Below are positions 1-64,000 of a DNA stretch of 64,000 nt, one piece after another. Each line of letters begins with the position of its first letter. Within the stretch, counting starts at the first letter, position 1. The stretch comes from Ficedula albicollis. Taxonomy: Eukaryota > Chordata > Aves > Passeriformes > Muscicapidae. The stretch covers positions 533,240-597,239 of the forward strand of contig NC_021693.1 in assembly GCF_000247815.1 (NCBI RefSeq). Reading direction: 5' to 3'. Below the pieces are notes generated by a model, which ran no database searches, was not told where the DNA came from, and saw only the letters and a program-made list of their open reading frames with translations. Both the position numbers and the translations under genes were made by a program.

Positions 1-598
1 GGATGCACAGGGTGGGATTTTGGGGTGTCTGTGCAGGGCCAGGAGCTGGGCTCTGGTCCCTGCGGGTCCCTTCCCACTCAGGAGATGCTGTGGTTCTGTG
101 GTACAGTGTTCCTTGAGCCGCCATCACAGACCTGGAGGTGCTCGTGCATTGCTCCCATGGAATGGTTTAGAACTCAGGAGCAGTCACTGAATTGTCCCAG
201 GGGGGCAAGAAGCATCTTCTGGCTCTTTCTCATTGTGCACCCTTGATTGGGCCTTTTTCCACAGCAGATGGGCTTGAGCTCTTGTTAGAGGTATCTGGTG
301 GGAGTGCCCTGGGTTTGGAGCTCCTCTCTCTGCAGAACTCCCACTTTAACCTGGCTCTGTGGGATTCCTGTGTCTGTTCAGCTTCAGAGAGACAGAACCC
401 CCAGCTGGAGGTGCTGGGGCTCTGCCCTCCCTGGGAGCAGTGGGATCCCTCCCATCAGAGGAAGTGGCAGCATTTGTGCTGGCTGTGCACCAAAGCTGTG
501 CTCTGCCCTGCCTGTGGGGGAAGGGGAGCGTGGGAGCCTGAGCTTAACACTCTTTGTGTCCTGTTCAATGCCACCCTGGGATGCCCACCTGGATCCAG
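1..598 (+). other. AAK1 intron, 3' part
   Basis: I see no exon here. The stretch ends in an AG acceptor at 597-598. Open frames on both strands look like chance ORFs. Confidence 0.6.
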
Positions 599-17233
<16,635 letters not shown>

Positions 17234-17302
17234 CCTGCCCGGAGCTGGGGGCTGTGCTGCCTGCAGGGCCTCAGACCTCTTAGCTGAACTGAATGACATA
17301 GC

Positions 17303-17331
17303 AATATATACATATATATATATATATATAA
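17303..17331. repeat. AT dinucleotide microsatellite
   Basis: Run of TATATA with one or two interruptions, about 70 bp after the long-form AAK1 stop, in the presumed 3'UTR. Confidence 0.8.
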
Positions 17332-17562
17332 AGTAATTATTATTTTTGGTCAGAACTATTTGCAGTGATATATAGTTGAACCATTTAAGTTATGTTTGTC
17401 CGAATGCCTGGCTCTCAGGATCCTCAGTATCCTTTCGAGTTGCTTCTCGCCTTCTTCCTCTCACTGTCTTCCCTCCATTTATTTCTTTTTTTAGATGCTT
17501 TTCTCAAACCAGCAGTATTCCATATTTTCTGGTCCTGGGTGGAGAAATGCACTACAAGATGA

Positions 17563-17568
17563 ATTAAA
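17563..17568 (+). promoter_or_regulatory. Candidate polyadenylation signal ATTAAA for long AAK1
   Basis: ATTAAA about 330 nt after the long-form stop, followed by a T-rich stretch. It is a common variant signal; use is inferred. Confidence 0.35.
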
Positions 17569-17569
17569 A

Positions 17570-23900
<6,331 letters not shown>

Positions 23901-24156
23901 CCTGCACAACTCCCTGACAGGAGGGGACAGCCGGGGGGGGAACAGGAACAGGAGGAGAGGGAAGAGGCTCAGGCTGGAAACTGGGAAAATTCCTTGGCGG
24001 AAAGGGCCTCCCAGCCGGGGCACAAGCGGCGCAGAGCAGCGCTGGCGCCGCCGTCCCGCACCCGGGGGATGTGACAGCCGTGTGGGTGCGGCTCTCGGCA
24101 CAGGGGCAGTGCCGGGAGCGGCGGCCGCGGAGCCCGTCCCGCCCCGATCGCCCGCC

Positions 24157-32066
<7,910 letters not shown>

Positions 32067-32084
32067 GCTTCGTCATCTGTGGCA

Positions 32085-32090
32085 AATAAA
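32085..32090 (+). promoter_or_regulatory. NFU1 polyadenylation signal AATAAA
   Basis: Exact AATAAA starting 19 nt after the stop codon, followed by T/G-rich CTCCTGGTGTACG. Implies a very short 3'UTR, which is also the case for mammalian NFU1. Confidence 0.7.
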
Positions 32091-32109
32091 CATTTACCTC
32101 CTGGTGTAC

Positions 32110-33729
32110 GTAAACCATCTTTGTGCTGAGGAACAACCAAATCCACCTTCTCAGAAAAACAGCTGTACTTACTGTGAGAATGTACCATCAGTTCAAGCAG
32201 TTCATCCACTAATTTATTAAATGCCCTGTATTACAAAAAAAAAATTTTCTCTACTTTGTTCTATGACTTTAGAAAGAAATGGTGGGCTCAGAAAATAGTG
32301 ATGCATTTCTTTATTGTTTTTTCTTACAGAAAAACTTCAATACTAAAAAAAAAGAGAAGGCAGAAGTTTCTTTGGCTTTTTTGTGCTATAGCAATATTAG
32401 ATGTTTATTCCTCCAACTTGTGGGACTGACAGGACTCTCTGCCCTTACTCTGTAAATGGGAGCTTCAGGAATGTTAGTTTTATCAAGTCTTGTTAAAAAG
32501 CTGCTGGTTCCTATCAAATTTGTGTGTGTGAAAGATAACCTATAACATCAGCTGTTCATTTTGGGGGATGTAACACTGCCATGGCTTGTGGAAAGTTACC
32601 TCCTTGCTCATTGCTACCGTGCAAACCATAGCAACAGAAACAAAGTAAGTTTGTTATAAAAATCGTATCTTCTAAAGTAAATGTTGGAAAAGAATGATCC
32701 TTATCAGCTTCAGTAAGCAGAGAGACTAATTAGCTCATGTAGCAGTAAAATCGTTCAGCCACCATTAGCGTTCTGTTGAAACACGCATGGTTTCTCACGT
32801 CAGGAGGAAGGTGCAGTGCTGGCAGGCAGGATTGCCCGTGCAGGGTGGCAGAGGGAAGGAGGGGCTGTATTTGTGTTTGCTCCTGCCATATCCTGTTTGC
32901 TCTCCGGCCCTGTGCTTGGCTGCCTCTCTGGGGGATGTGGCAGAGCAGGGCTCCTTCCAGTCCTGCACACCAGGGCAGAGAAGTGTTTGCTGTTCTGACA
33001 TACAGAACATACATAGTGTTTGCTGTTGGAATATATAAATGGGCCTTTGCAAGGAGCTGTGTTTACTTCTGTGTGGAGGAATGATTTCTTCCTGGTGCCT
33101 GGCTTTAGCAGAGGGCTTTGTGACCAGGAATTCTGTTCATTCTTTGTGCTAAACCACGGACCTGAGTTGTGGTCCTCATTTGGCTTGACAGCCTCTGGTG
33201 TGTTCCCCTCTTTCATTCCTTGCCAGTGTAATTATTCCACCGAGTCCCTGAACAGGATCAGTTCAGTTGCTGGAGAATCTCCTCTATAGCACCACATCAG
33301 CATGTGGTAACCATAAACTACCTCTTACTGGGTAGAAATTTGAAAATAAATATTTTAGATACATATTTCTTTAGCTTTCAATAATAACCCACAGCTGTTT
33401 GAATTACCCTCTCAGGATCTGGAAATCGGTGTGAAATTACCTTTACTCTCAAATGAAGTGCATGGTACCAGCGTACTGATGACAGAATTCCCTGCTGCGG
33501 GGCAGGGTGAGCTCCGAGGGGAGCAGCGCTGCTGTGGCTGCCCGCAGGGTGCGTGTTCCTGCCCCTCACCTTCCCAGGGAAATGTGGGAATCGACAGCCT
33601 CCTGGAAATCAGGGCGTGAGCTGGGCTTTGGTCCAGCTTCAGCACTGAGGGGAGATAAAGGCCCGAGAGCGGCAGGGGAGAGCGCTGCCAGGCACGCTCC
33701 AGGCCGGGGTCCCTGCCCGGCTCCTCCCG
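32110..33729. other. Intergenic region NFU1-GFPT1, left part
   Basis: No gene recognised. Short A-runs near 32235 and 32348 only. Confidence 0.5.
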
Positions 33730-34215
33730 GTGTGTCCGTGCTGTGTGCGGGCTGCAGTTCCCGTGCTGTGACATGCCGTGCCCCCCTCACTGCTCTGTGT
33801 CCGTGCTGTGTGCAGTTCCCGTGCTGTGACATGCCGTGCCCCCCTCACTGCTCTGTGTCCGTGCTGTGTGCAGTTCCCGTGCTGTGACATGCCGTGCCCC
33901 CCTCACTGCTCTGTGTCCGTGCTGTGTGCAGTTCCCGTGCTGTGACATGCCGTGCCCTCCTCACTGCTCTGTGTCCGTGCTGTGTGCTGTGTGCACCTTC
34001 CCGTGCTCTGACATCCCGTGCCCTCCTCACTGCTCTGTGTCCGTGCTGTGTGCTGTGCACCTTCCCGTGCTCATGCCGTGCCCCCCTCACTGCTCTGTGT
34101 CCGTGCTGTGTGCAGTTCCCGTGCTGTGACATGCCGTGCCCTCCTCACTGCTCTGTGTCCGTGCTGTGTGCTGTGTGCACCTTCCCGTGCTGTGACATCC
34201 CGTGCCCCGTGTCCG
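33730..34215. repeat. 58-bp tandem repeat upstream of the GFPT1 island, about 8 diverged copies
   Basis: The unit contains GTGTCCGTGCTGTGTGCAG, TTCCCGTGCTGTGACATGCC and CCCTCACTGCTCT. Right-hand copies carry indels (GTGTGCACC insertions). Confidence 0.85.
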
Positions 34216-34541
34216 GCCAGGTCCCGGCAGCAGCTGCAAAGTATGCCCCGTCCCGGTTCTTTTGAGTGTCCTGACGTTGTGGGTTGTTTTCTGTGTTTTT
34301 AAGGAAATATTTCTCTATTGACTTTTTAGTGTAATATAAAGTTGAATGGATGGTATTTTTCTTAAGGCATTGCTGTGTTTTGTAGCCTTAGGCTTTTAAT
34401 AATTTTCCAGGCAGGGTTTGGTGGGGGTGGCTGCAGACAGACAGCATCACCGAGCTCTCCAGCTGCACGGATGTCACGCCTTGGTCAGTTATGCCCGTCC
34501 TAGTTTGCTTTGCAGATTCATCTTAATGGTTTCTTTCTCTT

Positions 34542-34627
34542 GCTTCTGAATGGGTGCTGTTATACGGCAGCCAGAGTAAGGAACGCTTCTGAATGGGTGC
34601 TGTTATACGACAGCCAGAGTAAGGAAC
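34542..34627. repeat. 43-bp direct duplication
   Basis: Two adjacent copies starting GCTTCTGAATGGGTGCTGTT at 34542 and 34585, one base different (ACGGCAG versus ACGACAG). Confidence 0.85.
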
Positions 34628-34639
34628 CGGGGGCCAGGC

Positions 34640-35780
<1,141 letters not shown>

Positions 35781-38700
35781 CGCTTCTCCTCTCGCTTCTC
35801 TGGTTCTGCACTCCGCTTCCCACCCTGCCTCATCCTTTCGCGCAGGACTGTCATTTATCCTTTCTCTTCCTATCCCGTCGTCTTCATGTTTTTCCATGGA
35901 AATTTATGCAACAGCGATCTGTTGGATTTTCGTATCTTCTTTCCACACTACCTCATTTATTTTTTTTCCTGTATTTCTGTGTGCAGAATTATGCTCTCAG
36001 CGAGACTGTGGGTTTTTTACACTTAATGTGCGAGTTGCCATTTCTCTCATTGTTTCTGTGGGATGGAACCGGTATTGCCTTCAAGCTGTCAAGTTGTGGA
36101 GTGCTGCGGAGATTCAGTCAGACTCATACCTCAGCTCACGTTTAACACCGTGTTAATTCGTGTTGAAAGTACAAAGCGGAGCAAAGCTAAGAATAGAAAG
36201 GATAATTATTATTATAAATAGCTTGCAGCAAGGATAGGGATAGTTTTGGTGCCACGAGCTTGCCTTATTTGATGTCCGACTTTTGAAATGTGCAATATTA
36301 ACATTGTGCTCTTTGTCTTTTCTGCCCTGATAAGCCCTGAGAAACACTGAGCAGTTCCCCTGTTGTGTTCAGGATTGAAGGTGTTTCTCCCCTTTTTGAT
36401 ACAAATGAAGTTCTTATTGGGTGCTGAAACATTTTATGGAAAGAGTGAGGAAAGCACTGGGGATTAGTGTCTCTGTGTGGTGCTCTGGGCGTCAGGGGTT
36501 ATCCTGGAGTGAGAGTGGCTTGTCTCCTCACCGGAGGAAACCAGGAGGGTTTCTGGTTTGTCTGGAGCAGAGGGCCCTGATTTCCCAGGCTGTGGCGGCT
36601 GCAGGGCCTGGTGTGGTGTTTGTCATGGAATTGTAGGTGGGGATGGATAAACATGGATTTAACCTGTGGGTGCCCATCTGCGTTCAGAGTTTTATCCAAT
36701 TCACACAGACATGCGGTTGTTGAGATGAGTTCTAAAAGAAAGAAATCTGACAGTGCTGTTATTGTTACCTGAGTTCTTGGGTAGCTCAGTCTGTGGTTAC
36801 TGAAGGGAGAGCTTCAGCAGCTTCCAGACTGGAATTGTCAACACAGTGTTTTCAGCCCGAGGCTCAGGTTTGTGACCTTACGAAATCCCTTCTGATGGGC
36901 TTGTGCTGCTGGGCAGGTAAGGGAGCCTCAGGGTCAAGTGCCTTGCTGCCTGCTGTGGGTTCTGCTTGGGTCTGCTGGGGGTTTGTTTCTAACAATGTTA
37001 GTGAAAACAGGGCTTTTCCTTGGTTGTGTGTTTGACACTTGCATTTGAGCACCTGGCCAGGTATGAGGTGGGTGTGCTTTGGTCCGAATGCACCAAACCA
37101 GTTCAATGAAACAGCTCAGGGAACAGGTTTGTCAAGGTAGCCAGGCTCCACAGGCAGTTCTGTAAATCAGTAAACCTGTCCTATGGCATGGCTGGTTTTA
37201 ATGACAAAAAGGGATTGTAGAATTCAGCTCTTGGACTGTACAATTCAGGTCTTGGTTTGCTAGTGGTTACTGAAGATAAAAATGGTCTTAGGAAAGGACT
37301 GGAGTTTCTAGTTCTGGGGTTACAGGTACGTCAGTGGGGACATGCAGCCCTTGCACATCTGTTCCACCGGGCTGTACCTGGTGTCTGCCTTGCAGCGGAG
37401 CATGGAGCAGTGGCTGTGGCCCAGAGGAGCCCCTGCAGCTGCTGCTCTGGTGGTTTGTTTTTAGCTGGAGAGGGAGTTGTGTGCATGGGCAGCGAGAGAA
37501 GTGCCCAGTGGATCCCCACAGAGTGGATATTGTTCTGTTTTGCTTTTTTCCCAGCCTGGAGGTGATGAATTGAGTGTCAGCTGTCCCCTGGGCAGATCCC
37601 AGACATAAGTGACAGTGAGCTTGGGCCTGACCTTGTGCTCCTCAGACTGGGCAGGAAAAGGGATGTTTTGGGATGCAGGGACTGAACTGCAGGGCAGCAG
37701 CAACAGGAGCTCCTCCAGTGGGGCTGAGCAGCAATTCTGGGATAAAGGATTCCTTGGAATTGCCAGGTGGATGTTCTGATAGCAGGGTCTATGGAAATGA
37801 GTTAACAGTAATAGAAAAAGGAATTTGGAAGTAAACCCAGCCTGAAGGCTTTTCTACTTTTGTAGGAAAGGGATTACAAAAAGCAATTCCTTCATGTTTC
37901 TTGAGACGTTTATCATTTACCTGGGAGGGATGATTCATTTCATTTGCCTGTGAACGTGCCATGAGATTAAGGAAACTGAGCTCCAAAAAAGTTCAAAGGG
38001 AAAATAAAGTTCTCAGAAAAAGTATTGTGACTGTCAGCTTTAGAAATCAATAATGTCCATTCGTTGAAAATGTTAATTACTTTATGGGGAATTCTTTTTG
38101 TAGCTGCTGTTAAGAAGGCCTGGGATTTATGCTTGAGTATTAAAAATCAGCTCTATGAGAGAGTTGAGTGTCAGAAGCAGTTGAATGAGTGTTCTGGTGG
38201 TTCCCCAGGTAAGGTGTTTAAGGCAAACCTGCAAGAAAGGAAATGTTTCATATTCTAGATTATATTGTTCAAGGTATTTCACGTGAGAAAAATGCACAGA
38301 GAGCTTATTACTATGGATCAAGAGTTGTCTGATGCTTTGAATTGGTCTTTCCAGTCCATGCATGCAAAGTCCTGTGTCAGGTCAGTAGCTGAAATGTTTT
38401 ATTCTGCTGTGAAGTGTCCCTGCTGTTCTGATTGTGAATTGCAGTGGTGTTGAGTGCTGAGGTGTGTCAGTGTGTTCCAGACAGGGGTGTTGTGTTTTCT
38501 GAGGCTGCCAGGTAGGAATTCCTGCAGTGTCCTTGCTGCTCTGCTCTTGCAGCTGGGAATTCACAATTCACAGTTAGTGCTGGACGAGAAGGAAGTTCCC
38601 AGGGTTGGTTTATTGTGCCACGTGTATTTCAGCTCAGGGCTCCTCAAGGCACAGTGATTACATGTCATTATAGACCCTGGAGTGCTTCCTGGTGCAGGCT

Positions 38701-39889
38701 GGTTCTGCCGTGTTACAGAGTGTTACCTGCCTGTATGACATTGGTATGGAAGCGTTGTGTGGAAGGGCATCTAAAAGTGCACTGAAACCAAAACTCCTTT
38801 TTTGGAGGGCCTGAAACCCCTGGCGGGCTGGCTTGGGGAAGGTTCTGCTCAAGGTTTTTGCATTTTCAGCAGCTGGCATCCAGGCTGGTGGTGCACCATG
38901 TGGGGTCCTGGTGGAACTCCTTGGATTTGCCTTGGGGGAATGGGGGGTGGAATTCCATCCCAACCAACGTTTCCATTGAGTGATTCCAAAGATGGAGAAA
39001 TCATCTCTTCTGAGAGGGCTCTTGGCAAAGCTCTGTGCCCTGGATATCTTCTCGTGTCTCAAGCTGTGTTTGGTTTGAGTATCAGCTCAGGGAGGGACAG
39101 AGCAAGGCTTGAGCAGGGCACTGTGGCTTGGAGGAAACGTCCCTGGTGTGTGACAGATCCTGTTCTGGGCTGAGCTGGGACGTGGAGTTGGGAACTGCAT
39201 TTAAATTTGGAATTGCTTACAGGGTGTGATTGCTCAGGTATTCCTGGATGGTCTGTTTTCCACATGGGGATTCAAACTTTCCCCAGCTGTAAAGTATTAC
39301 ATCACCACAGGATGTTTGTAAAGGGGAAAATGAAACACATTTGTAAATATTTCCAATAAATGAAGTTTGCTTACATGTAGTTCATCATGATAAGTACCAC
39401 AAATGGGTGATAAGCCTTCAAATATTGAATTTTGGCCTGCAGAGTAGTAAGTCATGCATTTAGGATGACCTAAGGCTCCTTTACAGGAGCCTTATTGTCT
39501 CAGTTTTTACTTTAATGATTTGTCATTTATGAATATTCTATTTTTATTTCATTTTTTCCTGTTTTTTCCAAGGTGAGTATTAAAGGTCCTTGTCTTTCTT
39601 GCCTTCTCATTTGTAAAATGTCTTGCTCACAGATGAGTTCTTAGAATTTGATTTTTCCCAGTGGCATCTCCTCTCATTTTCCTCTCAGGATCTAAAAGCT
39701 GAACTGAATCAAAACTGAATCTCCCAGGGTCTGTTTTTTGGAAGAGCATGTCCATATTTCAAAACATTATTTGTTTGTAGTTGCTTTTTTTTCTGGTTTC
39801 CTTAATTTTCATAGTCTCTGTTTTCTGTGAAGCACTGAATTCCTTGGGTTGTTTTTTTTGGGAGGGTTTTTTTTTTTTGTTTTTTTTTT

Positions 39890-39940
<51 letters not shown>

Positions 39941-40430
39941 TTTGTTTTTTGTTTGTTTTTTTTTTGTGGCATTCTCTTAGTCTTGGATTCAGGCTTTTTT
40001 TACACAGGCCTCATGAATAATCTTAATGTACTTGTGCTGTAATTAATAGCTGTTTCCAGCGCCTGAGAGAAATGCCAAGTTGGCTCCTTTCTGGGTGGTG
40101 TTTGGTGTTTGTTTGCAGTACAGGCAGGGATAAACACTCTGGTTTTCCCTCTCCTCCCAGCTGGGCCATCCCTCCCTGTGGGGAGGCCACTGCCACTCTG
40201 TGCCCATTTTGTTGTGCACTGCCAGCATTTGGGATCTGGGAGGAGCAGTCAGAGTTTGGGGTTTTTTTTTAGTTCAGGTGTGACTGAACTTGCTGAAATC
40301 TGCAGAGAAAACAACGTCTCAAGTCTCTGTGTGTTTTGGGTTCAGATTTAACAAAGGTGTCCAAAGTCAGCCCTTCTGGAGGGAGCCAGTTCTTGGGTCA
40401 GAACAAGCTGCAGTCCTTGTGCCAGAAGCC
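35781..40430 (+). other. GFPT1 intron 1, left part
   Basis: No exon recognised. Contains a T-rich tract at 39857-39965. Confidence 0.5.
39857..39965. repeat. Poly-T tract with G interruptions
   Basis: About 100 nt of T with single G breaks, intronic. Could be a retroelement A-tail on the minus strand or simple sequence. Confidence 0.85.
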
Positions 40431-40436
40431 ATGCCC

Positions 40437-42900
40437 TGGTCCTGGAGCATTCCCTGACACCCTTTATCCATTTGTCCCTGGAATTCCATGGTCCTGGAGC
40501 ATTCCCTGACACCCTTTATCCATTTGTCCCTGGAATTCCATGGTCCTGGAGCATTCCCTGACACCCTTTATCCATTTGTCCCTGGAATTCCATGGTCCTG
40601 GAGCATTCCCTGACACCCTTTATCCATTTGTCCCTGGAATTCCATGGTCCTGGAGCATTCCCTGACACCCTTTATCCATTTGTCCCTGGAATTCCATGGT
40701 CCTGGAGCATTCCCTGACACCCTTTATCCATTTGTCCCTGGAATTCCATGGTCCTGGAGCATTCCCTGACACCCTTTATCCATTTGTCCCTGGAATTCCA
40801 TGGTCCTGGAGCATTCCCTGACACCCTTTATCCATTTGTCCCTGGAATTCCATGGTCCTGGAGCATTCCCTGACACCCTTTATCCATTTGTCCCTGGAAT
40901 TCCATGGTCCTGGAGCATTCCCTGACACCCTTTATCCATTTGTCCCTGGAATTCCATGGTCCTGGAGCATTCCCTGACACCCTTTATCCATTTGTCCCTG
41001 GAATTCCATGGTCCTGGAGCATTCCCTGACACCCTTTATCCATTTGTCCCTGGAATTCCATGGTCCTGGAGCATTCCCTGACACCCTTTATCCATTTGTC
41101 CCTGGAATTCCATGGTCCTGGAGCATTCCCTGACACCCTTTATCCATTTGTCCCTGGAATTCCATGGTCCTGGAGCATTCCCTGACACCCTTTATCCATT
41201 TGTCCCTGGAATTCCATGGTCCTGGAGCATTCCCTGACACCCTTTATCCATTTGTCCCTGGAATTCCATGGTCCTGGAGCATTCCCTGACACCCTTTATC
41301 CATTTGTCCCTGGAATTCCATGGTCCTGGAGCATTCCCTGACACCCTTTATCCATTTGTCCCTGGAATTCCATGGTCCTGGAGCATTCCCTGACACCCTT
41401 TATCCATTTGTCCCTGGAATTCCATGGTCCTGGAGCATTCCCTGACACCCTTTATCCATTTGTCCCTGGAATTCCATGGTCCTGGAGCATTCCCTGACAC
41501 CCTTTATCCATTTGTCCCTGGAATTCCATGGTCCTGGAGCATTCCCTGACACCCTTTATCCATTTGTCCCTGGAATTCCATGGTCCTGGAGCATTCCCTG
41601 ACACCCTTTATCCATTTGTCCCTGGAATTCCATGGTCCTGGAGCATTCCCTGACACCCTTTATCCATTTGTCCCTGGAATTCCATGGTCCTGGAGCATTC
41701 CCTGACACCCTTTATCCATTTGTCCCTGGAATTCCATGGTCCTGGAGCATTCCCTGACACCCTTTATCCATTTGTCCCTGGAATTCCATGGTCCTGGAGC
41801 ATTCCCTGACACCCTTTATCCATTTGTCCCTGGAATTCCATGGTCCTGGAGCATTCCCTGACACCCTTTATCCATTTGTCCCTGGAATTCCATGGTCCTG
41901 GAGCATTCCCTGACACCCTTTATCCATTTGTCCCTGGAATTCCATGGTCCTGGAGCATTCCCTGACACCCTTTATCCATTTGTCCCTGGAATTCCATGGT
42001 CCTGGAGCATTCCCTGACACCCTTTATCCATTTGTCCCTGGAATTCCATGGTCCTGGAGCATTCCCTGACACCCTTTATCCATTTGTCCCTGGAATTCCA
42101 TGGTCCTGGAGCATTCCCTGACACCCTTTATCCATTTGTCCCTGGAATTCCATGGTCCTGGAGCATTCCCTGACACCCTTTATCCATTTGTCCCTGGAAT
42201 TCCATGGTCCTGGAGCATTCCCTGACACCCTTTATCCATTTGTCCCTGGAATTCCATGGTCCTGGAGCATTCCCTGACACCCTTTATCCATTTGTCCCTG
42301 GAATTCCATGGTCCTGGAGCATTCCCTGACACCCTTTATCCATTTGTCCCTGGAATTCCATGGTCCTGGAGCATTCCCTGACACCCTTTATCCATTTGTC
42401 CCTGGAATTCCATGGTCCTGGAGCATTCCCTGACACCCTTTATCCATTTGTCCCTGGAATTCCATGGTCCTGGAGCATTCCCTGACACCCTTTATCCATT
42501 TGTCCCTGGAATTCCATGGTCCTGGAGCATTCCCTGACACCCTTTATCCATTTGTCCCTGGAATTCCATGGTCCTGGAGCATTCCCTGACACCCTTTATC
42601 CATTTGTCCCTGGAATTCCATGGTCCTGGAGCATTCCCTGACACCCTTTATCCATTTGTCCCTGGAATTCCATGGTCCTGGAGCATTCCCTGACACCCTT
42701 TATCCATTTGTCCCTGGAATTCCATGGTCCTGGAGCATTCCCTGACACCCTTTATCCATTTGTCCCTGGAATTCCATGGTCCTGGAGCATTCCCTGACAC
42801 CCTTTATCCATTTGTCCCTGGAATTCCATGGTCCTGGAGCATTCCCTGACACCCTTTATCCATTTGTCCCTGGAATTCCATGGTCCTGGAACATTCCCTC
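40437..42900. repeat. Minisatellite D, 52-bp unit, about 47 copies
   Basis: GAATTCCATGGTCC recurs at exactly 52-bp spacing from 40481 to 42873 (47 occurrences). The unit continues with GGAGCATTCCCTGACACC and TTTATCCATTTGTCCCTG. The copies look identical until 42890. A decayed tail with CATCCCTGCCATCC units follows to about 43014. Each copy holds GAATTC and CCATGG. Lies in GFPT1 intron 1. Confidence 0.94.
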
Positions 42901-43487
42901 ACACCCCTCATCCCTGCCATCCTGTGATTCCAGTCTGCTCCCTCACACTCCTCATCCCTGCCATCCCTTGTTCCCAGTCCATTCCCTGACACCCTGTATC
43001 CCTGCCATCCCATAGAAATAACAATTCCCCTTCCTTTGCAACCTACAGGAAAAAGAGCTCCTTTAGTTTGGGGGTCTTAGATTTCATGAGGTTTTTTGCT
43101 TAGTCTGTGGGAGGAACTTGGAGGAAGCTGTTGGAGGAAGAGCTCCTTTTTTCTGGTGCTTCTCCAGCTGCACGTTAGGGAGCCTCGAACTGTTCACCTG
43201 CAGGGCTGAGTTTCCTGTGCCCTGTGTTGTCTCCTGGCAGCTCATCCTGTTGTGTAGGTCCCCCTGGCAGGGAAATCCCTTCTCCTGCCCTGCCTGGTTG
43301 CTTTCAGTGGTTTGGGGCAGCTCTGATCTCTTGCCCGTCGGTGATGCCTCTGGCTGGGGCAGGCAGAGCCGGGTGTGCAGTGGGAGCTTCTCGCAGGCAC
43401 TGGGGCTGCTGAGTGGGAGCCTGGAGCTCACACAGAGCTTCCCCAGCTGTGATTTTGGTGTGAGGTGATTTTCTTTTCCCCACACAG

Positions 43488-64000
<20,513 letters not shown>

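Noticed and set aside
36026..36032. ATGTGCG as GFPT1 exon 1
   Set aside because: Followed by AGTTGCC with no GT donor, and it lies outside the GC-rich core.
40437..42900. CRISPR-like array of regular repeats
   Set aside because: There are no variable spacers; the whole 52-bp period repeats. It is a eukaryotic minisatellite.

Overview
This is a vertebrate nuclear locus, most likely from a bird. Three genes lie on the + strand in the order AAK1 (3' end only), NFU1, GFPT1 (5' part only). This is the known AAK1-NFU1-GFPT1 neighbourhood of human 2p13, with the same relative orientation. The bird assignment rests on several CR1 LINE 3' ends, compact introns and GC-rich promoter islands. I cannot name the species. 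There is no prokaryotic gene, CRISPR array, tRNA or rRNA.

Layout. 1-17.6 kb: the last exons of AAK1, with two alternative 3' ends. The short form ends at 5141 (clathrin-box-like LIDL tail). A long form can be made by joining the exon ending at 3503 to a large terminal exon at 16128-17233. Two large minisatellites lie between these ends. 17.6-24 kb: intergenic, with an 18-bp G-quadruplex-type minisatellite at 19289-20368. 24-32.1 kb: NFU1, from a start codon in a CpG island at 24157 to a stop at 32064-32066, eight coding exons. 32.1-34.6 kb: intergenic, with a 58-bp repeat. 34.6-64 kb: GFPT1, from its CpG island through coding exon 13. The gene runs off the right edge inside its first SIS domain.

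The genes have unrelated jobs: AAK1 is a kinase of clathrin-mediated endocytosis, NFU1 a mitochondrial iron-sulfur cluster carrier, and GFPT1 the first enzyme of the hexosamine pathway. They are neighbours by conserved synteny, not an operon.

The most unusual aspects are structural. Seven uninterrupted runs of C (133 to 1296 nt, always C on the + strand) sit inside minisatellites or promoter islands. They are probably assembly or sequencing artefacts. They hide the end of NFU1 exon 1 and probably all of GFPT1 exon 1. Eight large minisatellites, several with dozens of apparently identical units, fill the introns and intergenic gaps. They create very long stop-free frames that are not genes. 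I found no new multi-gene system.
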